Shown here piece after piece: positions 18,978-27,264 of a DNA stretch of 64,000 bases (its first letter is position 1; the number at the start of each line of letters is the position of its first letter). Both the position numbers and the translations under genes were made by a program. The stretch is taken from assembly GCF_029255125.1 (NCBI RefSeq), contig NZ_JAPUVR010000085.1, positions 124,001 through 188,000 of the forward strand, read 5' to 3'. The notes beneath the pieces were generated by a model. It did no database searches and had not been told where the DNA came from. It saw nothing but the letters and a program-made list of their open reading frames with translations. The stretch is from Accumulibacter sp. GTDB taxonomy: Bacteria; Pseudomonadota; Gammaproteobacteria; Burkholderiales; Rhodocyclaceae.

Positions 18978-19111
18978 GAATGCGCCTGCTCGGCAACAAC
19001 TGCCGCGCTTATCCTGTCAATCTGTATGGCTATTTGTCAATTCGGGTTGAAATCATCGGCGCGAGGCGCTTATGCTTGCAACCTGATCGACCCCAGGACG
19101 GAAAACAGGCA

Positions 19112-19879
19112 ATGGAAGAAACGCCAGCAGCGGCGCGCAGCGGTATCGTCTATCTCGTCGGCAGCGGCCCAGGTAACCTCGAATTGCTTACCCTGCGAGC
19201 AGCTCGCTTGATTGGCGAGGCGGACGCCATCGTCTACGATCATCTGGTCGCCGACGGAGTCCTCGACTTGGCACGTTCCGACGCCGAGCAGATCTACGTC
19301 GGCAAGGAAAGCTCGAACCACAGCTTGCCACAGAACGAACTGAACCTGCTGCTCGTTCGCCTGGCGCGCGCCGGCAAACAGGTCGTCCGCCTGAAGGGCG
19401 GCGACCCCTTCATTTTCGGGCGCGGCGGTGAAGAGATCGAGACGCTGGTCGATTCGGGAATTCGCTTCGAAGTCGTCCCTGGGGTTACGGCCGCCGCTGG
19501 TTGTGCCGCCTACGCCGGCATCCCCCTGACCCACCGCGAGCACGCGCAGTCGGTTGCCTTTGCCACCGGCCATCTGAAGGACGGGACGGTCAATCTCGAC
19601 TGGCCATCGCTCGCCCGTCCGCGGCAGACAGTCGTCTTCTACATGGGCGTCGGTGGCCTGGCCGAAATCTGTCGGCAACTGATTGCGCACGGTCTGCCGG
19701 CAAACCACCCGGCAGCCGTCGTGCACAGCGGCACGACGGTGCGCCAGCGCGTCGTCACCGCTGACCTGGCGACGCTAGCAGCGCGGGTTGAAATCGCCGG
19801 GATCACGGCCCCGGCGCTGATCATCGTCGGCACCGTCGTCCGCCTGCAGGCAAAACTTGCCTGGTTTCACCCCACCTAG
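19112..19879 (+). CDS. Uroporphyrinogen-III C-methyltransferase (SUMT; NirE/CobA type)
   Basis: A 255-residue SAM-dependent enzyme that methylates uroporphyrinogen III at C2 and C7 to precorrin-2, the branch point to sirohaem, cobalamin and haem d1. Signatures are VYLVGSGPGNLELLT, ADAIVYDHLV, VRLKGGDPFIFGRGGEE and VPGVTAAAGCAAYAGIPLTHR. The ATG at 19112 gives a normal N-terminus; the longer frame from 18947 runs through regulatory DNA. Its position divergent from nirS with shared boxes suggests the haem d1 (NirE) role, but no other nir biosynthesis gene is in the window. Confidence 0.93.
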   Translation: MEETPAAARSGIVYLVGSGPGNLELLTLRAARLIGEADAIVYDHLVADGVLDLARSDAEQIYVGKESSNHSLPQNELNLLLVRLARAGKQVVRLKGGDPFIFGRGGEEIETLVDSGIRFEVVPGVTAAAGCAAYAGIPLTHREHAQSVAFATGHLKDGTVNLDWPSLARPRQTVVFYMGVGGLAEICRQLIAHGLPANHPAAVVHSGTTVRQRVVTADLATLAARVEIAGITAPALIIVGTVVRLQAKLAWFHPT

Positions 19880-20198
19880 GCTGGGCGACGCTTTTGCCGA
19901 CGCGCCGTGAGACGGGGCGCCAGACTTGGCCAACCGCGCCAAACCCGGATCATCTGGCGCGCAGCCCGCGCCTAGCCCGTTGAAGCGTGTCACCAGAGTC
20001 GCCGCGTCGGACGCGGCAAACCGTTCGCTGTCGGCCGGATGGCCGGATGGCCGGCCTCCGACGCGTGCGGCGCGCGTGCTAGAATGCTCGCCCTGCGCGC
20101 AGCGCCTGAACGGCTCGGCCACCGACGGCACGGGGGAACCGTCACTGCCGGCGTACCGGTAGTGCCGTCCGAATCTTGTTCTGCTGTTGTTGTCTTGT
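19880..20198. other. Intergenic region between SUMT and tRNA-Leu
   Basis: 319 bases with no convincing gene. A 7-bp perfect hairpin with a three-base loop lies at 20001-20017 without a T-run. A GGATGGCC repeat follows near 20037-20052. Nothing else is recognised. Confidence 0.5.
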
Positions 20199-20285
20199 TG
20201 GTGCCGAGAGGGGGAATCGAACCCCCACGATGTTCCCATCGGCGGATTTTGAGTCCGCTGCGTCTACCGATTCCGCCATCTCGGC
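20199..20285 (-). tRNA. tRNA-Leu(CAA)
   Basis: An 87-base minus-strand tRNA including an encoded CCA (20199-20201). The acceptor arm GCCGAGA pairs with TCTCGGC. The anticodon stem GCGGA/TCCGC encloses the loop CTCAAAA, giving anticodon CAA for UUG codons. The T-arm loop GTTCGATTCC and a long class II variable arm fit leucine. Confidence 0.95.
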
Positions 20286-20320
20286 TTTCGCCCGCGAGCA
20301 GCGGGCTGGAAGAGGCTTCG

Positions 20321-20349
20321 ATTATCGCCGATTGCAATGCTGTCGACAA
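20321..20349 (-). promoter_or_regulatory. Sigma-70 promoter of tRNA-Leu
   Basis: On the minus strand TTGTCG (20349-20344) and GATAAT (20326-20321) are 17 bases apart. Transcription would begin near 20314, about 29 bases before the mature tRNA. Confidence 0.65.
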
Positions 20350-20415
20350 GCGCGACGAACAGTCGCTCGCTGCACGCGCTGGTCCTCACCAGACGCTGCC
20401 GAATACCCAAACTGA

Positions 20416-21462
20416 ATGCCCGCGCCGCCCATGCTGACCATCGACGATTTTGACTTTGACCTGCCCGCCGAGCTGATCGCGCAGCAGCCCGCTGCCGCGC
20501 GCTCGACCAGCCGGCTGTTGACGGTCGGCGACGAGCGCTTCGGCGACCTCCTCTTCAGCGATCTGCCGCGGCTGGTCGACCCGGGCGACGTGCTCGTCTT
20601 CAACGACACGCGGGTGATCAGGGCACGCCTGCTCGGCCAGAAGGAAAGCGGTGGCCGGGTCGAAGTACTGATCGAGCGCGTCGTCGATACGCGACACGCG
20701 ACCGCCCAAATCCGCGCCAGCCACGCGCCGAAACCGGGCAGCCGGATTTGCCTCGAGGAGGCAATCACCTTCAGCGTGCTTGGGCGAAGCGGCGATCGCG
20801 GCGAGTTCTTCGAGCTTGAACTTTGCGGCGCCGGTGACGTGTGGAGCCTCATTGAACGCCACGGCCGCCTGCCGCTGCCACCCTATATCGCGCACGCCGC
20901 CGGGGCAGACGACGAGGCACGCTACCAGACGGTATTTGCCCGGCACCCGGGTGCGGTCGCTGCGCCCACCGCCGGCCTGCATTTCGACGAAGCCCTGCTC
21001 GACGAGTTGCGGAGGATGGGCGTCGAACTGACGTGGCTGACGCTGCATGTCGGCGCCGGCACTTTTCAGCCAGTCCGCGTACACAACCTGAGCGAACACC
21101 GGATGCACGCCGAGCGCTACGCGATCCCGCCGGCGACGGTCGCCGCGGTCGACGCCGCGCGCGCGCGCCAGGGAAAGGTGATTGCCGTCGGCACGACCAG
21201 CCTGCGCGCGCTCGAAGCGGCCGGACAGAGCGGTGCGCTGCAGGCGGGGACGGGCGAGACCGCGCTGTTCATCACCCCCGGCTACACCTTCCGGGTCGTC
21301 GACCGGCTGATCACCAACTTCCACCTGCCACGCTCGACGCTGCTCATGCTCGTTTCGGCCTTTGCCGGAACGGCGACGATTCGCCGGGCCTATCACCATG
21401 CCGTCCGCCGCAACTATCGTTTCTTCAGCTACGGCGACGCCATGCTGCTCAGCCGCGCCTGA
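20416..21462 (+). CDS. queA: S-adenosylmethionine:tRNA ribosyltransferase-isomerase QueA
   Basis: A 348-residue cytosolic enzyme that transfers and isomerises the ribosyl group of SAM onto 7-aminomethyl-deazaguanine at tRNA position 34, forming epoxyqueuosine. Signatures: [73 protein letters not shown] and [21 protein letters not shown]. Length is typical. The ATG at 20431 (MLTIDDF) is an equally possible start; neither has a good ribosome site. It is divergent from tRNA-Leu, with no tgt downstream. Confidence 0.96.
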   Translation: MPAPPMLTIDDFDFDLPAELIAQQPAAARSTSRLLTVGDERFGDLLFSDLPRLVDPGDVLVFNDTRVIRARLLGQKESGGRVEVLIERVVDTRHATAQIRASHAPKPGSRICLEEAITFSVLGRSGDRGEFFELELCGAGDVWSLIERHGRLPLPPYIAHAAGADDEARYQTVFARHPGAVAAPTAGLHFDEALLDELRRMGVELTWLTLHVGAGTFQPVRVHNLSEHRMHAERYAIPPATVAAVDAARARQGKVIAVGTTSLRALEAAGQSGALQAGTGETALFITPGYTFRVVDRLITNFHLPRSTLLMLVSAFAGTATIRRAYHHAVRRNYRFFSYGDAMLLSRA

Positions 21463-21504
21463 GTCCACCACCACGCCAATCCGATCCGCTCGACCCTGCC
21501 TGCC

Positions 21505-24500
21505 ATGACCCAACTGCGCCTGAACACCAATGTCCTGAACCGCCTGAACAAGTACGATCTGGCGCCCGATGCACGCCGAGTCGCGCTGATCAGCGCGCTG
21601 TTGTGGACGTATTACTCGCAGACCGAGCTGTTGGCGATGTTGCGTGACCTTGACCTGCGCACGGTCGACGGACGGGTGTTCGACCACGCCGCTGCGCGTG
21701 AGGCCATCGCCGAACTACGTCGTCGCGAACTGTTGGTCGTCGATCCGAGCCGGATCGCCGCCTTTCGCCTGGTCGACGCGCTACGCATCCCACTCTACCG
21801 CGACTTGCTGGAGACCAATCCGGGCGACATACTGCCGCGCCTGATCACCGAGCACAACAGGCTGCCGGAATGGCTGCCCGGGCAAGGCCAGCTCTGGCCA
21901 ACCGGGGCAGGATCGACGACCATCGCGTACATTCGGGCGAAGTTCATGACCGGCGCGTCGCACAACGAGATGATCGAACTGCGTCAGGCCGTCACACGTT
22001 CGTCCGACTGGAGCGGGATAGTTCAGGCGGCGATCTACGAAGGCTTCGATGGCCTGAGCTTCAGCCGCATCGACCCGACCTGGCGCGCGCATCTGACGGC
22101 CGACGCGGTGGCCAGCACCAGCCTCTTCTGGTGGACCGAGTTCGCGCCGGTGGTCGAATGGGCGTTCGACCAGGTGTCGCGTCAGGCTGAGCCGCTGCCG
22201 GTCGAGCTGCGCCTGCTGCTCGCCGACCTCGCCCTGCTGCGCGGCGAGCGCAGTCTGTTCGATCTGGCCCTCGCCGGCATCGACGGCGGTCTTGCGGCGG
22301 GCGTGCGCGCCGCGCAGCTTGTCGCGGATGGCCAATGGGCGGCCGGCCAGGCGGCCTTTGAAGCCGCCTTCAAGCTACGCCGCAGCGACGTTGGCGGAAC
22401 CCGGCGCCTCCTGCCGGAAACCTACTCCTGGTTCTATGTCATCGCCCTGCTCGCGCAGGCGACGCCGAAGCATCTGCAGCTCGCCCGCAAGTTCTGTCGC
22501 GGCGAAAGCTACCCGCAACGTGGGCCATACAGCACAAGCTGGACCCGTTGGATGCAAGCGATCGACGTCCGTCTCGGCGCTGGCGCGGCCAGCCGCAGTT
22601 CCTTCGCGCCAAGCCACACCCCACCGCGCCCGGCGACGGTCGACGACCTCTGGGCCGTGCTGGCCGCTGCCTGGCTGGGTAGCGACAAGCTGGCGCAAGG
22701 CGGCGAACAAGAGCCGACCAGAAGTTGGCGGGCGACTTTCGACAGTCTGCGGCAACGCCTGACTGCCTGCCACCTGCAGACGCTGCTGCGCATGCTTGAC
22801 GGCGCAGAAGCCGTCCTCGATGGCCGCGATCCACCGGAAAACTACTTTATCGCCGCACCCCGCCAGCAATGGCGACAGGTTCTCACCAGCCTGCAAGCGC
22901 TTGCCGCCGACGCAACGGAGCCCTCCGAAACGGGTCGCGAAGGGACGCGCCTGTGGTGGTTGATCGAGGTCGACGCGAGCGGCCGTCTTACCGCAATCAG
23001 ACCGCAGGAACAGAAAAGCGGCGTTCGCGGCTGGAGCAAGGGACGCGACATCAGTCTGGCCAGGCTCGTCGGCGATGCGCCATCGCTGGCGCCGCGCGAT
23101 GCGCGTGTCGCCCAGGCCATTCGTCCGCTACGCGGTTACAGCGGACGCTACCGTCTCGACCTCGCAGCCGCCATCGTAGCGCTCGTCGGCCATCCCTACC
23201 TGGCGCTGGCGGAATCGCCGCAACAACTCGTCGAGCTCACCGAGGGCGTGCCCGAACTTGAGCTGCTCCGCCAGGGCGACCACTACGCGATGCGCATCGA
23301 GCCACCCTTGCGTCCAGGCGGCGAGGAGATGTTCTACGGCTACCCGTTGGCGCCTGAGGAAAGGCGCGAGCAGGAAGCGCTGCGCCTGATCACACTCGTC
23401 CGCGATGGCGCACAGCGCTTGCGCCTGGTCCGCTTTACCGAGGCGCAACAGCAGGCGGCACAACTCATTTCCGGCCGCTTCGCCGTGCCGGTCAACGAGC
23501 CAGCCGCGCAAAGCGAACTCGACAAGGCCCTGCGGGCCTTGGCCGGACATTTCCAGGTCCACGCTGACGCCGAGCAGGCGGCTCGCCGGGTTGACAGCGA
23601 TTCGCGGCTGCATGCGGAGCTCTCGCCGCTCGGCGAACATCTCGGCTTGCGCCTCGTCGTCGTGCCGCTGGGCAGCGCCGGGCCGCGCATGGCGCCGGGC
23701 GCCGGGCGCCGACGGCTGATGGCGGTGCTCGACGGCGAGACGGTCGGGACTGAACGCGATTTCGCCGCCGAACAGCAGAATCTGGAAGCGGTCATCGACG
23801 CGCTGCCCTTTCTCGAAGACGGCGACGCCGCCGAGGGCTGGGTCATCGAGGACGCTGAACTGGCGCTGAGCGCCGTCGAAACGCTGCCCACCTTGCCGGC
23901 AGTGGCAGCCATCGACTGGCCGAAAGGCAAGAGCGTACGCGTCGTAACGGTAGACGCACAGCGTCTCGGCGTACGCGTCAGCCGCGAGCGTGACTGGTTT
24001 CGCCTCGACGGGCAGGCGACGCTTGACGAAGGACTGGTCATTCAGCTTACCGCGCTGCTCGAGGCAGCGCAGCAGAAAAGCCGCTTCGTCCCCATCGGTG
24101 ATGGCGTCTATGCGGCGTTAACCCGCTCGCTGAAACAGAAACTGAGCGACCTTGCGGCAGTCCTCGAAAGCGACAAGGCGGGCGGCAAGATCCCATTGAT
24201 CGCCGCCGCCTGGCTCGACGAGGTGCTCGACGGCAGTCAGACGCAAGCCAGCGACGAGTTCCACCAGGCGCTCGAAAGGCTGCGCCAGGCGCAAGCCAGT
24301 CAGCCACAAGTTCCGCGTCTCTTGCAGGCGACACTGCGCCCCTACCAGGAAGACGGCTACCAGTGGGCGATGCGCCTGGCGAGCGCCGGCATGGGCGCCT
24401 GCCTGGCTGACGACATGGGCCTCGGCAAGACGTTACAGGCGCTTGCCGTGCTTATCGAGCGCGCCGCTGGCGGCCCCGCTCTGGTCGTTGCGCCAACGTC

Positions 24501-25719
24501 GGTATGCGGCAACTGGCAAGCCGAGATCGCGCGTTTTGCGCCCAGTCTGAATGCGCGCATCTACGGCGAGGCAAGCGAAGCCGAGCGCGAGCAGGTGCTC
24601 CAGCAAGCGGCAGCGCAGGATGTCGTGATCGTCTCCTACACCCTGTTGCTGCTTGCCCAGGAGCGCTTTGCCGAGCGCACCTGGCATACGCTGATCTGTG
24701 ACGAAGCGCAAGCGATCAAGAACGCCGCCGCCAAGCGTTCGCAGGCCGTCTTCGATCTGGCGGCTGATTTTCGCCTGGCGCTGACCGGAACGCCGGTGGA
24801 GAATCGCCTGACCGACCTCTGGTCGATCATGCGCTTCGCCAACCCAGGCCTGCTCGGCAACATCAATCGTTTCAACCAGCGCTTTGCCGGGCCGATCGAG
24901 CGCAACCGTGACCGCGAGGCGCAACACGTTCTCAAACGACTGGTCGGGCCTTTCGTCCTCCGCCGAACGAAAGCCGAGGTGCTGCAGGAATTGCCGGCGC
25001 GCACCGAGCTGATCATTGCCGTCACCCCGGAAGCGGCTGAAGCCAGCCACTACGAAGCGCTGCGCCGACTGGCGACGCAGGAAATCGAGCAGACGCCCGA
25101 CAGCGCCCCGGAGACGCAACGGCGCTTCAACATCCTGGCGCAGCTCACCCGCCTGCGCCGCGCCGCCTGTGACCCGCGCCTGGTCAGCCCCGAGGTAGCG
25201 ACTGCCGGCGCCAAGGTACAGGCTTTCGGCGAACTCGCCGCCGAACTGATCGCCAATGGTCACAAGACCCTGGTCTTCAGCCAGTTCGTCGACTTCCTGA
25301 ATCTGCTGCGCGAACCGCTCGACGCCGCCGGAATCAGCTACCAGTACCTCGACGGCGCCACGCCGGCTGGCGAGCGCAGTCGCCGCGTCGCCGCCTTCCA
25401 GGCCGGTCAGGGCGATCTCTTCCTGATCAGCCTGAAGGCCGGCGGTTTCGGCCTCAATCTGACCGCCGCCGATTACGTCGTGATCACCGACCCGTGGTGG
25501 AACCCGGCGGCAGAAGACCAGGCCATGGGCCGCGCGCACCGTATCGGCCAACTGCGTCCGGTGATCGTCTACCGCCTAGTCAGCAAAGGCACAGTGGAAG
25601 AACGCATCGTCGACCTGCACCACGAAAAAAGGGCCCTCGCCGACAGCATCCTGGCCGAGGGTGAGGCCACTGCCCTGCCCTCGACCGAGGACCTCGTCGC
25701 CTTGATCCGCGGCGAGTGA
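21505..25719 (+). CDS. Large SNF2-family helicase-like ATPase
   Basis: A 1404-residue protein. The C-terminal third is a complete SNF2 ATPase: RPYQEDGYQWAMRL, Walker A DDMGLGKT near residues 969-976, DEAQAIKN near 1067-1074, LTGTPVENRLTDLWSI, VFSQFVDFLN, then SLKAGGFGLNLTAADYVV and GRAHRIGQ. These enzymes move along DNA and remodel protein-DNA complexes. The first 930 residues include no zinc-finger SWIM motif and no recognised domain; they are mostly leucine and alanine-rich helical sequence. It stands between queA and a convergent glyoxalase-like gene without defence-type neighbours. Confidence 0.92.
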   Translation: MTQLRLNTNVLNRLNKYDLAPDARRVALISALLWTYYSQTELLAMLRDLDLRTVDGRVFDHAAAREAIAELRRRELLVVDPSRIAAFRLVDALRIPLYRDLLETNPGDILPRLITEHNRLPEWLPGQGQLWPTGAGSTTIAYIRAKFMTGASHNEMIELRQAVTRSSDWSGIVQAAIYEGFDGLSFSRIDPTWRAHLTADAVASTSLFWWTEFAPVVEWAFDQVSRQAEPLPVELRLLLADLALLRGERSLFDLALAGIDGGLAAGVRAAQLVADGQWAAGQAAFEAAFKLRRSDVGGTRRLLPETYSWFYVIALLAQATPKHLQLARKFCRGESYPQRGPYSTSWTRWMQAIDVRLGAGAASRSSFAPSHTPPRPATVDDLWAVLAAAWLGSDKLAQGGEQEPTRSWRATFDSLRQRLTACHLQTLLRMLDGAEAVLDGRDPPENYFIAAPRQQWRQVLTSLQALAADATEPSETGREGTRLWWLIEVDASGRLTAIRPQEQKSGVRGWSKGRDISLARLVGDAPSLAPRDARVAQAIRPLRGYSGRYRLDLAAAIVALVGHPYLALAESPQQLVELTEGVPELELLRQGDHYAMRIEPPLRPGGEEMFYGYPLAPEERREQEALRLITLVRDGAQRLRLVRFTEAQQQAAQLISGRFAVPVNEPAAQSELDKALRALAGHFQVHADAEQAARRVDSDSRLHAELSPLGEHLGLRLVVVPLGSAGPRMAPGAGRRRLMAVLDGETVGTERDFAAEQQNLEAVIDALPFLEDGDAAEGWVIEDAELALSAVETLPTLPAVAAIDWPKGKSVRVVTVDAQRLGVRVSRERDWFRLDGQATLDEGLVIQLTALLEAAQQKSRFVPIGDGVYAALTRSLKQKLSDLAAVLESDKAGGKIPLIAAAWLDEVLDGSQTQASDEFHQALERLRQAQASQPQVPRLLQATLRPYQEDGYQWAMRLASAGMGACLADDMGLGKTLQALAVLIERAAGGPALVVAPTSVCGNWQAEIARFAPSLNARIYGEASEAEREQVLQQAAAQDVVIVSYTLLLLAQERFAERTWHTLICDEAQAIKNAAAKRSQAVFDLAADFRLALTGTPVENRLTDLWSIMRFANPGLLGNINRFNQRFAGPIERNRDREAQHVLKRLVGPFVLRRTKAEVLQELPARTELIIAVTPEAAEASHYEALRRLATQEIEQTPDSAPETQRRFNILAQLTRLRRAACDPRLVSPEVATAGAKVQAFGELAAELIANGHKTLVFSQFVDFLNLLREPLDAAGISYQYLDGATPAGERSRRVAAFQAGQGDLFLISLKAGGFGLNLTAADYVVITDPWWNPAAEDQAMGRAHRIGQLRPVIVYRLVSKGTVEERIVDLHHEKRALADSILAEGEATALPSTEDLVALIRGE

Positions 25720-25730
25720 TGCCCAGCCGG

Positions 25731-26114
25731 CTACTGCATCGAATGCAGGCCGATCAGGTTGCCTTCGCTGTCCTCGATCAGCGCGATATGCCCGTACTGG
25801 CCGATGGCCATCTTCGGCTGGATGATTCGGCCGCCTGCCTGAGCCGCGCGGTTGGCTTCGTTGGTAACATCCTGGCAGGAGAAGTAGACCATCGTCCCGC
25901 CCTTCGCTGGTCCGCCCATCGGATGGCGAACGAGCGCGCCCGCCGCGCCAGGCCCGCCCTCGACCCACTGAAAAGCAAACATTTCGCCGCCTTCGCCGAC
26001 TTCCGACAGTTGCACCAACGGGCGACCGAATACCGCAGTGTAGAAGGCGCGCGCACGCGGCATGTCGGCAACGTAGATTTCGAACCAGCCGACCGGGTTG
26101 ACTGCTGAATCCAT
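25731..26114 (-). CDS. VOC-family (glyoxalase/bleomycin-resistance fold) protein
   Basis: A 127-residue single-domain protein of the vicinal oxygen chelate fold. The N-terminus NPVGWFEIYVADMPRARAFY and the end IALIEDSEGNLIGLHS are characteristic. The substrate is unknown; close relatives are usually annotated as lyase or dioxygenase-like proteins. The ATG at 26114 has a strong GAGGAG site upstream, so the longer frame to 26171 is rejected. Confidence 0.88.
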   Translation of the reverse strand: MDSAVNPVGWFEIYVADMPRARAFYTAVFGRPLVQLSEVGEGGEMFAFQWVEGGPGAAGALVRHPMGGPAKGGTMVYFSCQDVTNEANRAAQAGGRIIQPKMAIGQYGHIALIEDSEGNLIGLHSMQ

Positions 26115-26265
26115 CTTTCTACTCCTCAATTTCCAGTTGTGAACGAAACGACAGCTTCGCGAGCTCACCACCGCCCGCAGGTGACCTATACTACGCTACG
26201 CTTCAACAGCCAGGCTTCTTTCACCTGCAACACACCTCAACGTCAATCGACTGGAGACTTACGCA

Positions 26266-26733
26266 ATGGGATTACTCGACTCGGTCTTGGGTTCCGTCCT
26301 CGGCGGCCAACAAACTGCACAGGCTGGCCAGAGCGGCGGTTTGGGCGGCCTGCTCGCGATGCTGCTGAACAACCCGCAGTTGCTGCAGGTCGCCGCCAGC
26401 CTCCTGGGCAACGATGGCCAGCACGGCGGGCTGGGCGGCCTGGCCGGCCGGTTCCAGCAGGCCGGTCTGGGTGACGTGATGGCGTCGTGGATCGGCACCG
26501 GGGAGAATCAGCCCGTTTCCGGTGCACAGATCGGCGAGGTTCTCGGCCAGGATACGCTTTCCGGTCTGGCGCAGCAGCTCGGCGTCAGTGAAAGCGACGC
26601 GGCCGGCCAGCTTGCCAGCATCCTGCCCGGACTGATCGACCACCTCACACCAGGCGGACAGGCGCCCCAGGGTGGGCTGGGGAACGCCGGCGATCTGCTC
26701 GGAATGCTCGGCGGGCTGCTCGGCGGACGCTGA
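26266..26733 (+). CDS. YidB/DUF937 family protein
   Basis: A 155-residue glycine and leucine-rich protein of the YidB (DUF937) family. It starts MGLLDSVLGSVLGG and has repeated GGLGGLL-type segments, followed by the conserved VLGQDTLSGLAQQLGVSESDAAGQLASILPGLIDHLTP. No signal peptide or enzyme motif. Function is not established for this family. It appears to stand alone. Confidence 0.88.
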   Translation: MGLLDSVLGSVLGGQQTAQAGQSGGLGGLLAMLLNNPQLLQVAASLLGNDGQHGGLGGLAGRFQQAGLGDVMASWIGTGENQPVSGAQIGEVLGQDTLSGLAQQLGVSESDAAGQLASILPGLIDHLTPGGQAPQGGLGNAGDLLGMLGGLLGGR

Positions 26734-26868
26734 TCGGCAGGCCTGCGCGCGGACGCGGGCTGTTCGCCGTATGCAGCGTTGGCCCCGCTATCGCCGCGCG
26801 CCGAGCGCTGCCTCGGCGCAGCCTGCGCCGAAAACCGGAGATGCGACTCGTTCTTTTGGAGTGAAGCG

Positions 26869-27264
26869 ATGACTGCCTACCACGGACCTGCGTTGGTGAC
26901 CCTGGCCACCTCGCTGCTGCTTTTCCTCTGCGCCGCTTACGTTGGCCGCTGCCGGGTCAAGTTCGGCATCCAGGCACCGGCGACGACGGGCCACCAACAG
27001 TTCGAGATTGCTTATCGTATCCAGATGAACACGCTCGAGAATGTCGTCCTCGTTCTTCCGGTGCTGTGGATTTTCGCCCTGTCGCTCTCCCCCTGGTGGG
27101 CGACGCTGCTCGGCTGTGCGTGGCTGGCCGGGCGCGTCTGGTACGCGCTCGCCTACGCACGCGAGCCGCGCACGCGCGGCCCCGGCTTCCTGCTCGCCAT
27201 GCTGAGCTTCGGAGCGCTCGCCCTGGGCAGCGCCTGGGGCCTCTGGCGCGGGTTATTCCCCTGA
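26869..27264 (+). CDS. MAPEG-family membrane protein
   Basis: A 131-residue protein with about four hydrophobic segments and the MAPEG motif region FEIAYRIQMNTLENVVLVLP, the glutathione-binding loop of membrane-associated eicosanoid/glutathione metabolism proteins. The bacterial role is probably glutathione-dependent detoxification, but the substrate is unknown. The ATG at 26869 follows GGAG (26858-26861); a longer frame to 26779 is not protein-like. Its TGA overlaps the likely start of the ABC exporter. Confidence 0.88.
   Translation: MTAYHGPALVTLATSLLLFLCAAYVGRCRVKFGIQAPATTGHQQFEIAYRIQMNTLENVVLVLPVLWIFALSLSPWWATLLGCAWLAGRVWYALAYAREPRTRGPGFLLAMLSFGALALGSAWGLWRGLFP

Noticed and set aside
20001..20017. 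Terminator after the SUMT gene
   Set aside because: A 7-bp stem is present but 120 bases beyond the stop and without a T-run.
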